In this document: in pieces, positions 35,725 to 48,962 of the stretch
Position numbering within the stretch: position 1 is the first letter of the stretch
Layout of the letters: each line of letters begins with the position of its first letter
Source: Halichoerus grypus
Lineage: Eukaryota > Chordata > Mammalia > Carnivora > Phocidae
Assembly (NCBI RefSeq): GCF_964656455.1
Contig: NW_027555020.1
Span: forward strand, 1 to 64,000
DNA: 64,000 bases
Direction of reading: 5' to 3'
Position numbers and translations under genes: made by a program
Notes under the pieces: generated by a model
What the model was told of the DNA's origin: nothing
Database searches by the model: none
What the model saw: only the letters and a program-made list of their open reading frames with translations

Positions 35725-38700
35725 ATAAACAAGAGGTGAGTTGAGAACTGCCTTCCGCTCCGGCCTGTTTCTCACTCCATTTCACGTATGGGACCCTTTC
35801 CCCGGGCTCTCAGACAGACACGAGCACTGTCAAATTCCTCTGGCTTCAGGAACGGCAATGTTAACTCAAGCGCAGTAACTCTATAGCATTGATTCTTGGT
35901 GTTAGTAGCCTGGGAACTAGGCTTCCAGGCACACAGGGTACAGCAGTGCTAATCTCCTCAAACAAGAGGGGAGTCGACAGCAGCCTTCCTTCCAGGCCTG
36001 CTTCTCACTCCGAGTTACGTTTAGGTTCCATTTCTCATGCTTTCACAAAAACACACAACAGATGAAGTGCACGCTCAGGAAGGGCGATCTTTGCTGAGGC
36101 ACGGGTCCTCCGCACTTTTGTTCCTTTCCGTTGGGTGGATGGCACTTAGGACTACACGCACACACGGGAGAGCCGATCTAGTTTCCCGAAACAAGAGTTG
36201 AGTCGATAGCTGCCTCCTGCCCATGCTTATTTCTGCCTCGGAATTCTGCTGGGACTCATTCCCCGGGTTTGCACTCAAGCAGAGTTGAAAATCCTGCCAC
36301 CCTGTGGAGAGGCGAATGAGCTGAAGCTGGGATTCTTGACCGGCTTCTTTCTGCCAAAACAGTGTGGAGCACTTAGCATTCCTATGCACACATGGAGCAG
36401 TAGTGTTAGCTTCAGGTAACAAGAGCTGAGTCGAGAGGTGCCTTGTGGCCCGGACTTCTTCTCCCTCGGTCTCACGTAAGGAACCCGTTCCCCAGGCTCT
36501 CACCCACGGTAGCCTGGAAAGTGCTTCCTCCCTCAGAGACGTGGATGGTAGCTAAAGCACGATTTCTCTACCGTGTTGTTTCTTCGAGTTAGAACGCTAG
36601 CTATTAGACTGCCATGCAAATGTGGGGCTGCCGTGCTAGCTTGGTCAAACACATGGGGAGTCGTGTTCTGCCTTTCGCAGGGGCCTGAGTCTCACTCGCA
36701 AAAAGCTTTGGACTCCCTTGCAGTGCTCTCACGCACGCACACCACAAAATGCTGCCACCCTCAGGAGCAGCTGTTTTACCTGCAGCACAGGCTCTCAACC
36801 GAGTTTTTCCTTCGAGTTAGGTGGCTGTGTTTAAGGCGGCACACACACCCTCTCGAATGGTACTAGCCCCATAACCAGGATGTGAGTTAAGAGCTGCCTT
36901 CTGTACCGGCCTGTCTCTCCCCGATATTACGATATTGAAACCGTCCCCAGGCTCTCAGCCACAGTACACCCTAAACTGCTCCGCCCACAGAGAGGTCGAC
37001 GGTAGCTAAAGCACGGTTTCTCTACAGTGTTGTTTCTTCGAGTTAGAACGCTAGCTATTAGACTGCCATGCAAATGTGGGGCTGCCGTGCTAGCTTGGTC
37101 AAACACATGGGGAGTCGTGTTCTGCCTTTTGCTGGGGCCTGAGTCTCACTCGCAAAAAGCTTTGGACTCCCTTGCACTACTCTCACGCACGCACACAACA
37201 AAATGCTGCCACCCTCAGGAGCACCTGTTTTACCTGAAGCACAGGCTCTCAATCAAGTTTTCCTTCGAGTTAGGTGGCTGTGTTGAAGCCTGCACACACA
37301 CCCTGGCGAACGGTAGCAGCCCCATAACCATGATGTGTGTTGAGAGCTGCCTTCTGTACCGGCCTGCCTCTCCCCGATATTATGATATTGAAACTGTGCC
37401 CAGGCTCTCAGCCACAGTACACCCTAAACTGCTTCGCCCACAGAGAGGTCGACGGTAGCTAAAGCACGGTTTCTCTGCTGTGTAGTTTCTTCGAGTTAGA
37501 ACGCTAGCTATTAGACTTCCATGCAAAAGTGGGGCTGCCGTGCTAGCGTGATGAAACACATGGGGAGTCGTGTTCTGCCTTTCGCTGGGGCCTGAGTCTC
37601 GCTCGCAAAAAGCTTTGGACTTCCTTGCAGTGCTCTCACGCACGCACACAACAAAATGCTGCCACCCTCAGGAGCAGCTGTTTGACCTGACGCACAAGCT
37701 CTGAACCGAGATTCTCCTTCGAGTTAGGTGGCTGTGTTTACCCTGGGCAACGGTACTAGCCCCATAACCATGATGTGGGTTGAGAGCTGCCTTCTGTACC
37801 GGCCTGTCTCTCCCCCGATATTACGATATTGAAACCGTCCCCAGGCTCTCAGCCACAGTACACCCTAAACTGCTTCGCCCACAGAGAGGTCGACGGTAGC
37901 TAAAGCACGGTTTGTCTACAGTGTTGTTTGTTCGAGTTAGAAAGCTAGCTATTAGACTTCCATTCAAAAGTGGGGCCGCAGTAGTAGTTTCATGGAGCAA
38001 GTGGGGAGTCGTGTTCTGGCTTCTTCCGGGGCCTGGGTCTCACAAGGAAAATGGTTTTGGACTCCCTTGCTGTGCACTCACGCATGCACACCACACAATG
38101 CGTCCACCCTGAGGCATGGCTCTTTTAGCCGAAGCAGGAATTCCCTACAGAGTTGTTCCTTTGAGTTAGGTGGTTGGCTTATGGCCTGCAGGCACACCCG
38201 GGGCAAGGGGACTAGCCTCATAAACAAGAGGTGAGTTGAGAGCTGCCTTCCGCACCGGCCTGTTTCTCACTCCATTTCACGTATGGGACCCTTTCCCCGG
38301 TCTCTCATACACGAGCACTATACAACTCCTGCGGCTTCAGGAACGGCAATGGTAGCTAAAGCGCAGTAAGGCTACAGCATTGATTCTTGGTGTTAGTAGC
38401 CTGGTAGGCGAATGAGCTGCAGCTGGGATTCTTTACAGGCTTGTTTCTTCCCAGTCAGGGTCGAGCACATAGCATTCCAAGCACACATGGAGCAGTAGTC
38501 TTAGCTTCAGGTAGCAAGAGCTGAGTCCAGAGGTGCCTTGTGCCCGGACCTATTTCTCCCTTGGTTTCACGTATGGAACCCGTTCCCCAGGCTCTCAGCC
38601 ACGGTACTCCGTGTAATGCTTCCTCCGTCTAGAGGTCGACGGTAGCTAAAGCACGGTTTGTCTACAGTGTTGTTTCTTCGAGTGAGAACACTAGCTGTTA

Positions 38701-40134
38701 GACTTCCATGCAAAAGTGGGGCTGCCGTGCTAGCGTGATGAAATACATGGGGAGTCGTGTTCTGCCTTCTGCTGGGGCCTGAGGCTCATTCACAAAAAGC
38801 TTTGGACTCCCTTGCAGTGCTCTCATGCACGCACACAACAAAATGCTTCCACCCTCAGGAGCGGCTCTTTTAGCTGAAGCATGGATTCTCCAGCGAGTTT
38901 TTCCTTCGAGTTAGGCAGTTTTCATGAAGCCTGCACACACACCCGGGGCAACGGTACTAGCCCCATAACCATGGTTTGAGTTGAGAGCTGCCTTCTTTCC
39001 GGCCTGTCTCTCCCTCGATTTCACGAAACGGAACCCGTCCCCAGGCTCTCACCCACCGTACACCCTAAACTGCTTCCTCCCACATAGAGGTCGTCGGTAG
39101 CTAAAGCACGGTTTCTCTTCAGTGTTGTTTCTCCGAGTTAGAACGCTTGCTATGAATGTCCACAATAGCCAAACTGTGGAAAGAGCCATGTCCACCAACA
39201 GATGAATGGATAAAGAAGAGGGGGTATATATATATATACAATGGAATATTATGCAGCCATCAAAAGGAATGAGATCTTGCCATCTGCAACGACGTGGATG
39301 GAACTGGAGGGTATCATGCTGAGCGAAATAAGTCAAACCGAGAAAGACATGTATCATATGACCTCACTGATATGAGGAATTCTTAATCTCAGGAAACAAA
39401 CTGAGGGTTGCTAGAGTGGGGGGTGGGGTGGGAGGGATGGGGTCACTGGGTGTTGGACACTGTGGAGGGTATGTGTTCTGGTAAGCGCTGTGAATTGTGC
39501 AAGACTGTTGAATCTCAGATCTGTACCTCTGAAACAAATAATGCAATATATGTTAAGAAAGAAAAAAAGAAGAAGAAGAATGTAGCAGGAGGGGAAGAAT
39601 GAAGGGGGGAAAATCGGAGGGGAAGAAGAACCATGAGAGATGATGGACTCTGAAAAACAAACTGAGGGTTCTAGAGGGGAGGGGGCTGGGAGGATGGCTT
39701 AGCCTGGTGATGGGTATTGAGCAGGGCACGTTCTGCATGGAGCACTGGGTGTTATGCACAAACAATGAACCATGGAACACTATATCTAAAACTAATGATG
39801 TAATGTATGGGGATTAACATAACAATAAAAACATTAAATAATAATTAAAAAAAAGAACGCTTGCTATTAGACTTCCATGCAAAAGTGGGGCCGCAGTGCT
39901 AGCCTCAGGAAACAAGTGGGGAGTCATGTTCTGCCTTCTGCCGGGGCCTGAGTCCCACACGGAAAATGGGTCTGGACTCACTTGCAGTGCGCTCACGCAT
40001 GCACACAGCAAAATGCGTCCACCCTCCGGCATGGCTACTTTAGCCGAAGCAGGAAATCTCTACAGAGTTGTTCCTTTGAGTTAGGTGGTTGGCTTTAGCC
40101 CTGCAGGCACACCCGGGGCAAGGGTACTAGCCTC
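35725..40134. repeat. Macrosatellite unit 9 (4410 bp)
   Basis: H haplotype is T-C-G-G. It has the F-leader variant GGTTTGTCTACAG, shared only with unit 10, and a private CTTCTTTCCGG near 38997. Confidence 0.97.
39154..39853 (+). mobile_element. LINE-1 3' fragment, unit 9
   Basis: Length 700 bp, (TA)7, haplotype C-T-T, target-site copies at 39140-39153 and 39854-39867. It lies exactly 8818 bp after the unit 7 copy. It has a private GGAGGGGAAGAAG near 39622. Confidence 0.93.
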
Positions 40135-43100
40135 ATAAACAAGAGGTGAGTTGAGAACTGCCTTCCGCTCCGGCCTGTTTCTCACTCCATTTCACGTATG
40201 GGACCCTTTCCCCGGGCTCTCAGACAGACACGAGCACTGTCAAATTCCTCTGGCTTCAGGAACGGCAATGTTAACTCAAGCGCAGTAACTCTATAGCATT
40301 GATTCTTGGTGTTAGTAGCCTGGGAACTAGGCTTCCAGGCACACAGGGTACAGCAGTGCTAATCTCCTCAAACAAGAGGGGAGTCGACAGCAGCCTTCCT
40401 TCCAGGCCTGCTTCTCACTCCGAGTTACGTTTAGGTTCCATTTCTCATGCTTTCACAAAAACACACAACAGATGAAGTGCACGCTCAGGAAGGGCGATCT
40501 TTGCTGAGGCACGGGTCCTCCGCACTTTTGTTCCTTTCCGTTGGGTGGATGGCACTTAGGACTACACGCACACACGGGAGAGCCGATCTAGTTTCCCGAA
40601 ACAAGAGTTGAGTCGATAGCTGCCTCCTGCCCATGCTTATTTCTGCCTCGGAATTCTGCTGGGACTCATTCCCCGGGTTTGCACTCAAGCAGAGTTGAAA
40701 ATCCTGCCACCCTGTGGAGAGGCGAATGAGCTGAAGCTGGGATTCTTGACCGGCTTCTTTCTGCCAAAACAGTGTGGAGCACTTAGCATTCCTATGCACA
40801 CATGGAGCAGTAGTGTTAGCTTCAGGTAACAAGAGCTGAGTCGAGAGGTGCCTTGTGGCCCGGACTTCTTCTCCCTCGGTCTCACGTAAGGAACCCGTTC
40901 CCCAGGCTCTCACCCACGGTAGCCTGGAAAGTGCTTCCTCCCTCAGAGACGTGGATGGTAGCTAAAGCACGATTTCTCTACCGTGTTGTTTCTTCGAGTT
41001 AGAACGCTAGCTATTAGACTGCCATGCAAATGTGGGGCTGCCGTGCTAGCTTGGTCAAACACATGGGGAGTCGTGTTCTGCCTTTCGCAGGGGCCTGAGT
41101 CTCACTCGCAAAAAGCTTTGGACTCCCTTGCAGTGCTCTCACGCACGCACACCACAAAATGCTGCCACCCTCAGGAGCAGCTGTTTTACCTGCAGCACAG
41201 GCTCTCAACCGAGTTTTTCCTTCGAGTTAGGTGGCTGTGTTTAAGGCGGCACACACACCCTCTCGAATGGTACTAGCCCCATAACCAGGATGTGAGTTAA
41301 GAGCTGCCTTCTGTACCGGCCTGTCTCTCCCCGATATTACGATATTGAAACCGTCCCCAGGCTCTCAGCCACAGTACACCCTAAACTGCTCCGCCCACAG
41401 AGAGGTCGACGGTAGCTAAAGCACGGTTTCTCTACAGTGTTGTTTCTTCGAGTTAGAACGCTAGCTATTAGACTGCCATGCAAATGTGGGGCTGCCGTGC
41501 TAGCTTGGTCAAACACATGGGGAGTCGTGTTCTGCCTTTTGCTGGGGCCTGAGTCTCACTCGCAAAAAGCTTTGGACTCCCTTGCACTACTCTCACGCAC
41601 GCACACAACAAAATGCTGCCACCCTCAGGAGCACCTGTTTTACCTGAAGCACAGGCTCTCAATCAAGTTTTCCTTCGAGTTAGGTGGCTGTGTTGAAGCC
41701 TGCACACACACCCTGGCGAACGGTAGCAGCCCCATAACCATGATGTGTGTTGAGAGCTGCCTTCTGTACCGGCCTGCCTCTCCCCGATATTATGATATTG
41801 AAACTGTGCCCAGGCTCTCAGCCACAGTACACCCTAAACTGCTTCGCCCACAGAGAGGTCGACGGTAGCTAAAGCACGGTTTCTCTGCTGTGTAGTTTCT
41901 TCGAGTTAGAACGCTAGCTATTAGACTTCCATGCAAAAGTGGGGCTGCCGTGCTAGCGTGATGAAACACATGGGGAGTCGTGTTCTGCCTTTCGCTGGGG
42001 CCTGAGTCTCGCTCGCAAAAAGCTTTGGACTTCCTTGCAGTGCTCTCACGCACGCACACAACAAAATGCTGCCACCCTCAGGAGCAGCTGTTTGACCTGA
42101 CGCACAAGCTCTGAACCGAGATTCTCCTTCGAGTTAGGTGGCTGTGTTTACCCTGGGCAACGGTACTAGCCCCATAACCATGATGTGGGTTGAGAGCTGC
42201 CTTCTGTACCGGCCTGTCTCTCCCCCGATATTACGATATTGAAACCGTCCCCAGGCTCTCAGCCACAGTACACCCTAAACTGCTTCGCCCACAGAGAGGT
42301 CGACGGTAGCTAAAGCACGGTTTGTCTACAGTGTTGTTTGTTCGAGTTAGAAAGCTAGCTATTAGACTTCCATTCAAAAGTGGGGCCGCAGTAGTAGTTT
42401 CATGGAGCAAGTGGGGAGTCGTGTTCTGGCTTCTTCCGGGGCCTGGGTCTCACAAGGAAAATGGTTTTGGACTCACTTGCTGTGCACTCACGCATGCACA
42501 CCACACAATGCGTCCACCCTGAGGCATGGCTCTTTTAGCCGAAGCAGGAATTCCCTACAGAGTTGTTCCTTTGAGTTAGGTGGTTGGCTTATGGCCTGCA
42601 GGCACACCCAGGGCAAGGGGACTAGCCTCATAAACAAGAGGTGAGTTGAGAGCTGCCTTCCGCACCGGCCTGTTTCTCACTCCATTTCACGTATGGGACC
42701 CTTTCCCCGGTCTCTCATACACGAGCACTATACAACTCCTGCGGCTTCAGGAACGGCAATGGTAGCTAAAGCGCAGTAAGGCTACAGCATTGATTCTTGG
42801 TGTTAGTAGCCTGGTAGGCGAATGAGCTGCAGCTGGGATTCTTTACAGGCTTGTTTCTTCCCAGTCAGGGTCGAGCACATAGCATTCCAAGCACACATGG
42901 AGCAGTAGTCTTAGCTTCAGGTAGCAAGAGCTGAGTCCAGAGGTGCCTTGTGCCCGGACCTATTTCTCCCTTGGTTTCACGTATGGAACCCGTTCCCCAG
43001 GCTCTCAGCCACGGTACTCCGTGTAATGCTTCCTCCGTCTAGAGGTCGACGGTAGCTAAAGCACGGTTTGTCTACAGTGTTGTTTCTTCGAGTGAGAACA

Positions 43101-44552
43101 CTAGCTGTTAGACTTCCATGCAAAAGTGGGGCTGCCGTGCTAGCGTGATGAAATACATGGGGAGTCGTGTTCTGCCTTCTGCTGGGGCCTGATGCTCATT
43201 CACAAAAAGCTTTGGACTCCCTTGCAGTGCTCTCATGCACGCACACAACAAAATGCTTCCACCCTCAGGAGCGGCTCTTTTAGCTGAAGCATGGATTCTC
43301 CAGCGAGTTTTTCCTTCGAGTTAGGCAGTTTTCATGAAGCCTGCACACACACCCGGGGCAACGGTACTAGCCCCATAACCATGGTTTGAGTTGAGAGCTG
43401 CCTTCTCTCCGGCCTGTCTCTCCCTCGATTTCACGAAACGGAACCCGTCCCCAGGCTCTCACCCACCGTACACCCTAAACTGCTTCCTCCCACATAGAGG
43501 TCGTCGGTAGCTAAAGCACGGTTTCTCTTCAGTGTTGTTTCTCCGAGTTAGAACGCTTGCTATGAATGTCCACAATAGCCAAACTGTGGAAAGAGCCATG
43601 TCCACCAACAGATGAATGGATAAAGAAGAGGGGGTATATATATATATATATATATACAATGGAATATTATGCAGCCATCAAAAGGAATGAGATCTTGCCA
43701 TCTGCAACGACGTGGATGGAACTGGAGGGTATCATGCTGAGCGAAATAAGTCAAACCGAGAAAGACATGTATCATATGACCTCACTGATATGAGGAATTC
43801 TTAATCTCAGGAAACAAACTGAGGGTTGCTAGAGTGGGGGGTGGGGTGGGAGGGATGGGGTCACTGGGTGTTGGACACTGTGGAGGGTATGTGTTCTGGT
43901 AAGCGCTGTGAATTGTGCAAGACTGTTGAATCTCAGATCTGTACCTCTGAAACAAATAATGCAATATATGTTAAGAAAGAAAAAAAGAAGAAGAAGAATG
44001 CAGCAGGAGGGGAAGAATGAAGGGGGGAAAATCGGAGGGGGAGAAGAACCATGAGAGATGATGGACTCTGAAAAACAAACTGAGGGTTCTAGAGGGGAGG
44101 GGGCTGGGAGGATGGCTTAGCCTGGTGATGGGTATTGAGCAGGGCACGTTCTGCATGGAGCACTGGGTGTTATGCACAAACAATGAACCATGGAACACTA
44201 TATCTAAAACTAATGATGTAATGTATGGGGATTAACATAACAATAAAAACATTAAATAATAATTAAAAAAAAGAACGCTTGCTATTAGACTTCCATGCAA
44301 AAGTGGGGCCGCAGTGCTAGCCTCAGGAAACAAGTGGGGAGTCATGTTCTGCCTTCTGCCGGGGCCTGAGTCCCACACGGAAAATGGGTCTGGACTCACT
44401 TGCAGTGCGCTCACGCATGCACACAGCAAAATGCGTCCACCCTCCGGCATGGCTACTTTAGCCGAAGCAGGAAATCTCTACAGAGTTGTTCCTTTGAGTT
44501 AGGTGGTTGGCTTTAGCCCTGCAGGCACACCCGGGGCAAGGGTACTAGCCTC
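40135..44552. repeat. Macrosatellite unit 10 (4418 bp)
   Basis: It is 8 bp longer than its neighbours because of four extra TA dinucleotides in the L1. H haplotype is T-C-G-G. Private changes are CACCCAGGGC near 42610 and CTGATGCTC near 43193. Confidence 0.97.
43564..44271 (+). mobile_element. LINE-1 3' fragment, unit 10, with (TA)11
   Basis: Length 708 bp, haplotype C-T-C, target-site copies at 43550-43563 and 44272-44285. The TA tract at 43635-43656 is the longest in the window. Eleven repeats restore the same frame as eight, so the ORF2 remnant is open here as in units 1-3 and 13. Confidence 0.93.
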
Positions 44553-47500
44553 ATAAACAAGAGGTGAGTTGAGAACTGCCTTCCGCTCCGGCCTGTTTCT
44601 CACTCCATTTCACGTATGGGACCCTTTCCCCGGGCTCTCAGACAGACACGAGCACTGTCAAATTCCTCTGGCTTCAGGAACGGCAATGTTAACTCAAGCG
44701 CAGTAACTCTATAGCATTGATTCTTGGTGTTAGTAGCCTGGGAACTAGGCTTCCAGGCACACAGGGTACAGCAGTGCTAATCTCCTCAAACAAGAGGGGA
44801 GTCGACAGCAGCCTTCCTTCCAGGCCTGCTTCTCACTCCGAGTTACGTTTAGGTTCCATTTCTCATGCTTTCACAAAAACACACAACAGATGAAGTGCAC
44901 GCTCAGGAAGGGCGATCTTTGCTGAGGCACGGGTCCTCCGCACTTTTGTTCCTTTCCGTTGGGTGGATGGCACTTAGGACTACACGCACACACGGGAGAG
45001 CCGATCTAGTTTCCCGAAACAAGAGTTGAGTCGATAGCTGCCTCCTGCCCATGCTTATTTCTGCCTCGGAATTCTGCTGGGACTCATTCCCCGGGTTTGC
45101 ACTCAAGCAGAGTTGAAAATCCTGCCACCCTGTGGAGAGGCGAATGAGCTGAAGCTGGGATTCTTGACCGGCTTCTTTCTGCCAAAACAGTGTGGAGCAC
45201 TTAGCATTCCTATGCACACATGGAGCAGTAGTGTTAGCTTCAGGTAACAAGAGCTGAGTCGAGAGGTGCCTTCTGGCCCGGACTTCTTCTCCCTCGGTCT
45301 CACGTAAGGAACCCGTTCCCCAGGCTCTCACCCACGGTAGCCTGGAAAGTGCTTCCTCCCTCAGAGACGTGGATGGTAGCTAAAGCACGATTTCTCTACC
45401 GTGTTGTTTCTTCGAGTTAGAACGCTAGCTATTAGACTGCCATGCAAATGTGGGGCTGCCGTGCTAGCTTGGTCAAACACATGGGGAGTCGTGTTCTGCC
45501 TTTCGCAGGGGCCTGAGTCTCACTCGCAAAAAGCTTTGGACTCCCTTGCAGTGCTCTCACGCACGCACACCACAAAATGCTGCCACCCTCAGGAGCAGCT
45601 GTTTTACCTGCAGCACAGGCTCTCAACCGAGTTTTTCCTTCGAGTTAGGTGGCTGTGTTTAAGGCGGCACACACACCCTCTCGAATGGTACTAGCCCCAT
45701 AACCAGGATGTGAGTTAAGAGCTGCCTTCTGTACCGGCCTGTCTCTCCCCGATATTACGATATTGAAACCGTCCCCAGGCTCTCAGCCACAGTACACCCT
45801 AAACTGCTCCGCCCACAGAGAGGTCGACGGTAGCTAAAGCACGGTTTCTCTACAGTGTTGTTTCTTCGAGTTAGAACGCTAGCTATTAGACTGCCATGCA
45901 AATGTGGGGCTGCCGTGCTAGCTTGGTCAAACACATGGGGAGTCGTGTTCTGCCTTTTGCTGGGGCCTGAGTCTCACTCGCAAAAAGCTTTGGACTCCCT
46001 TGCACTACTCTCACGCACGCACACAACAAAATGCTGCCACCCTCAGGAGCACCTGTTTTACCTGAAGCACAGGCTCTCAATCAAGTTTTCCTTCGAGTTA
46101 GGTGGCTGTGTTGAAGCCTGCACACACACCCTGGCGAACGGTAGCAGCCCCATAACCATGATGTGTGTTGAGAGCTGCCTTCTGTACCGGCCTGCCTCTC
46201 CCCGATATTATGATATTGAAACTGTGCCCAGGCTCTCAGCCACAGTACACCCTAAACTGCTTCGCCCACAGAGAGGTCGACGGTAGCTAAAGCACGGTTT
46301 CTCTGCTGTGTAGTTTCTTCGAGTTAGAACGCTAGCTATTAGACTTCCATGCAAAAGTGGGGCTGCCGTGCTAGCGTGATGAAACACATGGGGAGTCGTG
46401 TTCTGCCTTTCGCTGGGGCCTGAGTCTCGCTCGCAAAAAGCTTTGGACTTCCTTGCAGTGCTCTCACGCACGCACACAACAAAATGCTGCCACCCTCAGG
46501 AGCAGCTGTTTGACCTGACGCACAAGCTCTGAACCGAGATTCTCCTTCGAGTTAGGTGGCTGTGTTTACCCTGGGCAACGGTACTAGCCCCATAACCATG
46601 ATGTGGGTTGAGAGCTGCCTTCTGTACCGGCCTGTCTCTCCCCCGATATTACGATATTGAAACCGTCCCCAGGCTCTCAGCCACAGTACACCCTAAACTG
46701 CTTCGCCCACAGAGAGGTCGACGGTAGCTAAAGCACGGTTTGTCTACAGTGTTGTTTGTTCGAGTTAGAAAGCTAGCTATTAGACTTCCATTCAAAAGTG
46801 GGGCCGCAGTAGTAGTTTCATGGAGCAAGTGGGGAGTCGTGTTCTGGCTTCTTCCGGGGCCTGGGTCTCACAAGGAAAATGGTTTTGGACTCCCTTGCTG
46901 TGCACTCACGCATGCACACCACACAATGCGTCCACCCTGAGGCATGGCTCTTTTAGCCGAAGCAGGAATTCCCTACAGAGTTGTTCCTTTGAGTTAGGTG
47001 GTTGGCTTATGGCCTGCAGGCACACCCGGGGCAAGGGGACTAGCCTCATAAACAAGAGGTGAGTTGAGAGCTGCCTTCCGCACCGGCCTGTTTCTCACTC
47101 CATTTCACGTATGGGACCCTTTCCCCGGTCTCTCATACACGAGCACTATACAACTCCTGCGGCTTCAGGAACGGCAATGGTAGCTAAAGCGCAGTAAGGC
47201 TACAGCATTGATTCTTGGTGTTAGTAGCCTGGTAGGCGAATGAGCTGCAGCTGGGATTCTTTACAGGCTTGTTTCTTCCCAGTCAGGGTCGAGCACATAG
47301 CATTCCAAGCACACATGGAGCAGTAGTCTTAGCTTCAGGTAGCAAGAGCTGAGTCCAGAGGTGCCTTGTGCCCGGACCTATTTCTCCCTTGGTTTCACGT
47401 ATGGAACCCGTTCCCCAGGCTCTCAGCCACGGTACTCCGTGTAATGCTTCCTCCGTCTAGAGGTCGACGGTAGCTAAAGCACGGTTTCTCTACAGTGTTG

Positions 47501-48962
47501 TTTCTTCGAGTGAGAACACTAGCTGTTAGACTTCCATGCAAAAGTGGGGCTGCCGTGCTAGCGTGATGAAATACATGGGGAGTCGTGTTCTGCCTTCTGC
47601 TGGGGCCTGAGGCTCATTCACAAAAAGCTTTGGACTCCCTTGCAGTGCTCTCATGCACGCACACAACAAAATGCTTCCACCCTCAGGAGCGGCTCTTTTA
47701 GCTGAAGCATGGATTCTCCAGCGAGTTTTTCCTTCGAGTTAGGCAGTTTTCATGAAGCCTGCACACACACCCGGGGCAACGGTACTAGCCCCATAACCAT
47801 GGTTTGAGTTGAGAGCTGCCTTCTCTCCGGCCTGTCTCTCCCTCGATTTCACGAAACGGAACCCGTCCCCAGGCTCTCACCCACCGTACACCCTAAACTG
47901 CTTCCTCCCACATAGAGGTCGTCGGTAGCTAAAGCACGGTTTCTCTTCAGTGTTGTTTCTCCGAGTTAGAACGCTTGCTATGAATGTCCACAATAGCCAA
48001 ACTGTGGAAAGAGCCATGTCCACCAACAGATGAATGGATAAAGAAGAGGGGGTATATATATATATACAATGGAATATTATGCAGCCATCAAAAGGAATGA
48101 GATCTTGCCATCTGCAACGACGTGGATGGAACTGGAGGGTATCATGCTGAGCGAAATAAGTCAAACCGAGAAAGACATGTATCATATGACCTCACTGATA
48201 TGAGGAATTCTTAATCTCAGGAAACAAACTGAGGGTTGCTAGAGTGGGGGGTGGGGTGGGAGGGATGGGGTCACTGGGTGTTGGACACTGTGGAGGGTAT
48301 GTGTTCTGGTAAGCGCTGTGAATTGTGCAAGACTGTTGAATCTCAGATCTGTACCTCTGAAACAAATAATGCAATATATGTTAAGAAAGAAAAAAAGAAG
48401 AAGAAGAATGCAGCAGGAGGGGAAGAATGAAGGGGGGAAAATCGGAGGGGGAGAAGAACCATGAGAGATGATGGACTCTGAAAAACAAACTGAGGGTTCT
48501 AGAGGGGAGGGGGCTGGGAGGATGGCTTAGCCTGGTGATGGGTATTGAGCAGGGCACGTTCTGCATGGAGCACTGGGTGTTATGCACAAACAATGAACCA
48601 TGGAACACTATATCTAAAACTAATGATGTAATGTATGGGGATTAACATAACAATAAAAACATTAAATAATAATTAAAAAAAAGAACGCTTGCTATTAGAC
48701 TTCCATGCAAAAGTGGGGCCGCAGTGCTAGCCTCAGGAAACAAGTGGGGAGTCATGTTCTGCCTTCTGCCGGGGCCTGAGTCCCACACGGAAAATGGGTC
48801 TGGACTCACTTGCAGTGCGCTCACGCATGCACACAGCAAAATGCGTCCACCCTCCGGCATGGCTACTTTATCCGAAGCAGGAAATCTCTACAGAGTTGTT
48901 CCTTTGAGTTAGGTGGTTGGCTTTAGCCCTGCAGGCACACCCGGGGCAAGGGTACTAGCCTC
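44553..48962. repeat. Macrosatellite unit 11 (4410 bp)
   Basis: H haplotype is T-C-C-G. It has a private TTTATCCGAAGC near 48871 in block G, where other units have TTTAGCCGAAGC. Confidence 0.97.
47982..48681 (+). mobile_element. LINE-1 3' fragment, unit 11
   Basis: Length 700 bp, (TA)7, haplotype C-T-C, target-site copies at 47968-47981 and 48682-48695. Confidence 0.93.

Larger units (their letters stand above)
21521..39853. repeat. Dimeric higher-order repeat, ~8.82 kb, in units 5-9
   Basis: Linked variants alternate. The L1s of units 5, 7 and 9 have (TA)7 and C-T-T; those of 6 and 8 have (TA)6 and G-A-C. In block H, units 6 and 8 carry GGGATTGTTG and CCTTCTGG while 7 and 9 carry GGGATTCTTG and CCTTGTGG. 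L1 start distances are 8818 bp for 6 to 8 and for 7 to 9, and 8815 bp for 5 to 7 (3 bp explained by a missing GAA). A two-unit block was therefore duplicated as one piece. Confidence 0.85.
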
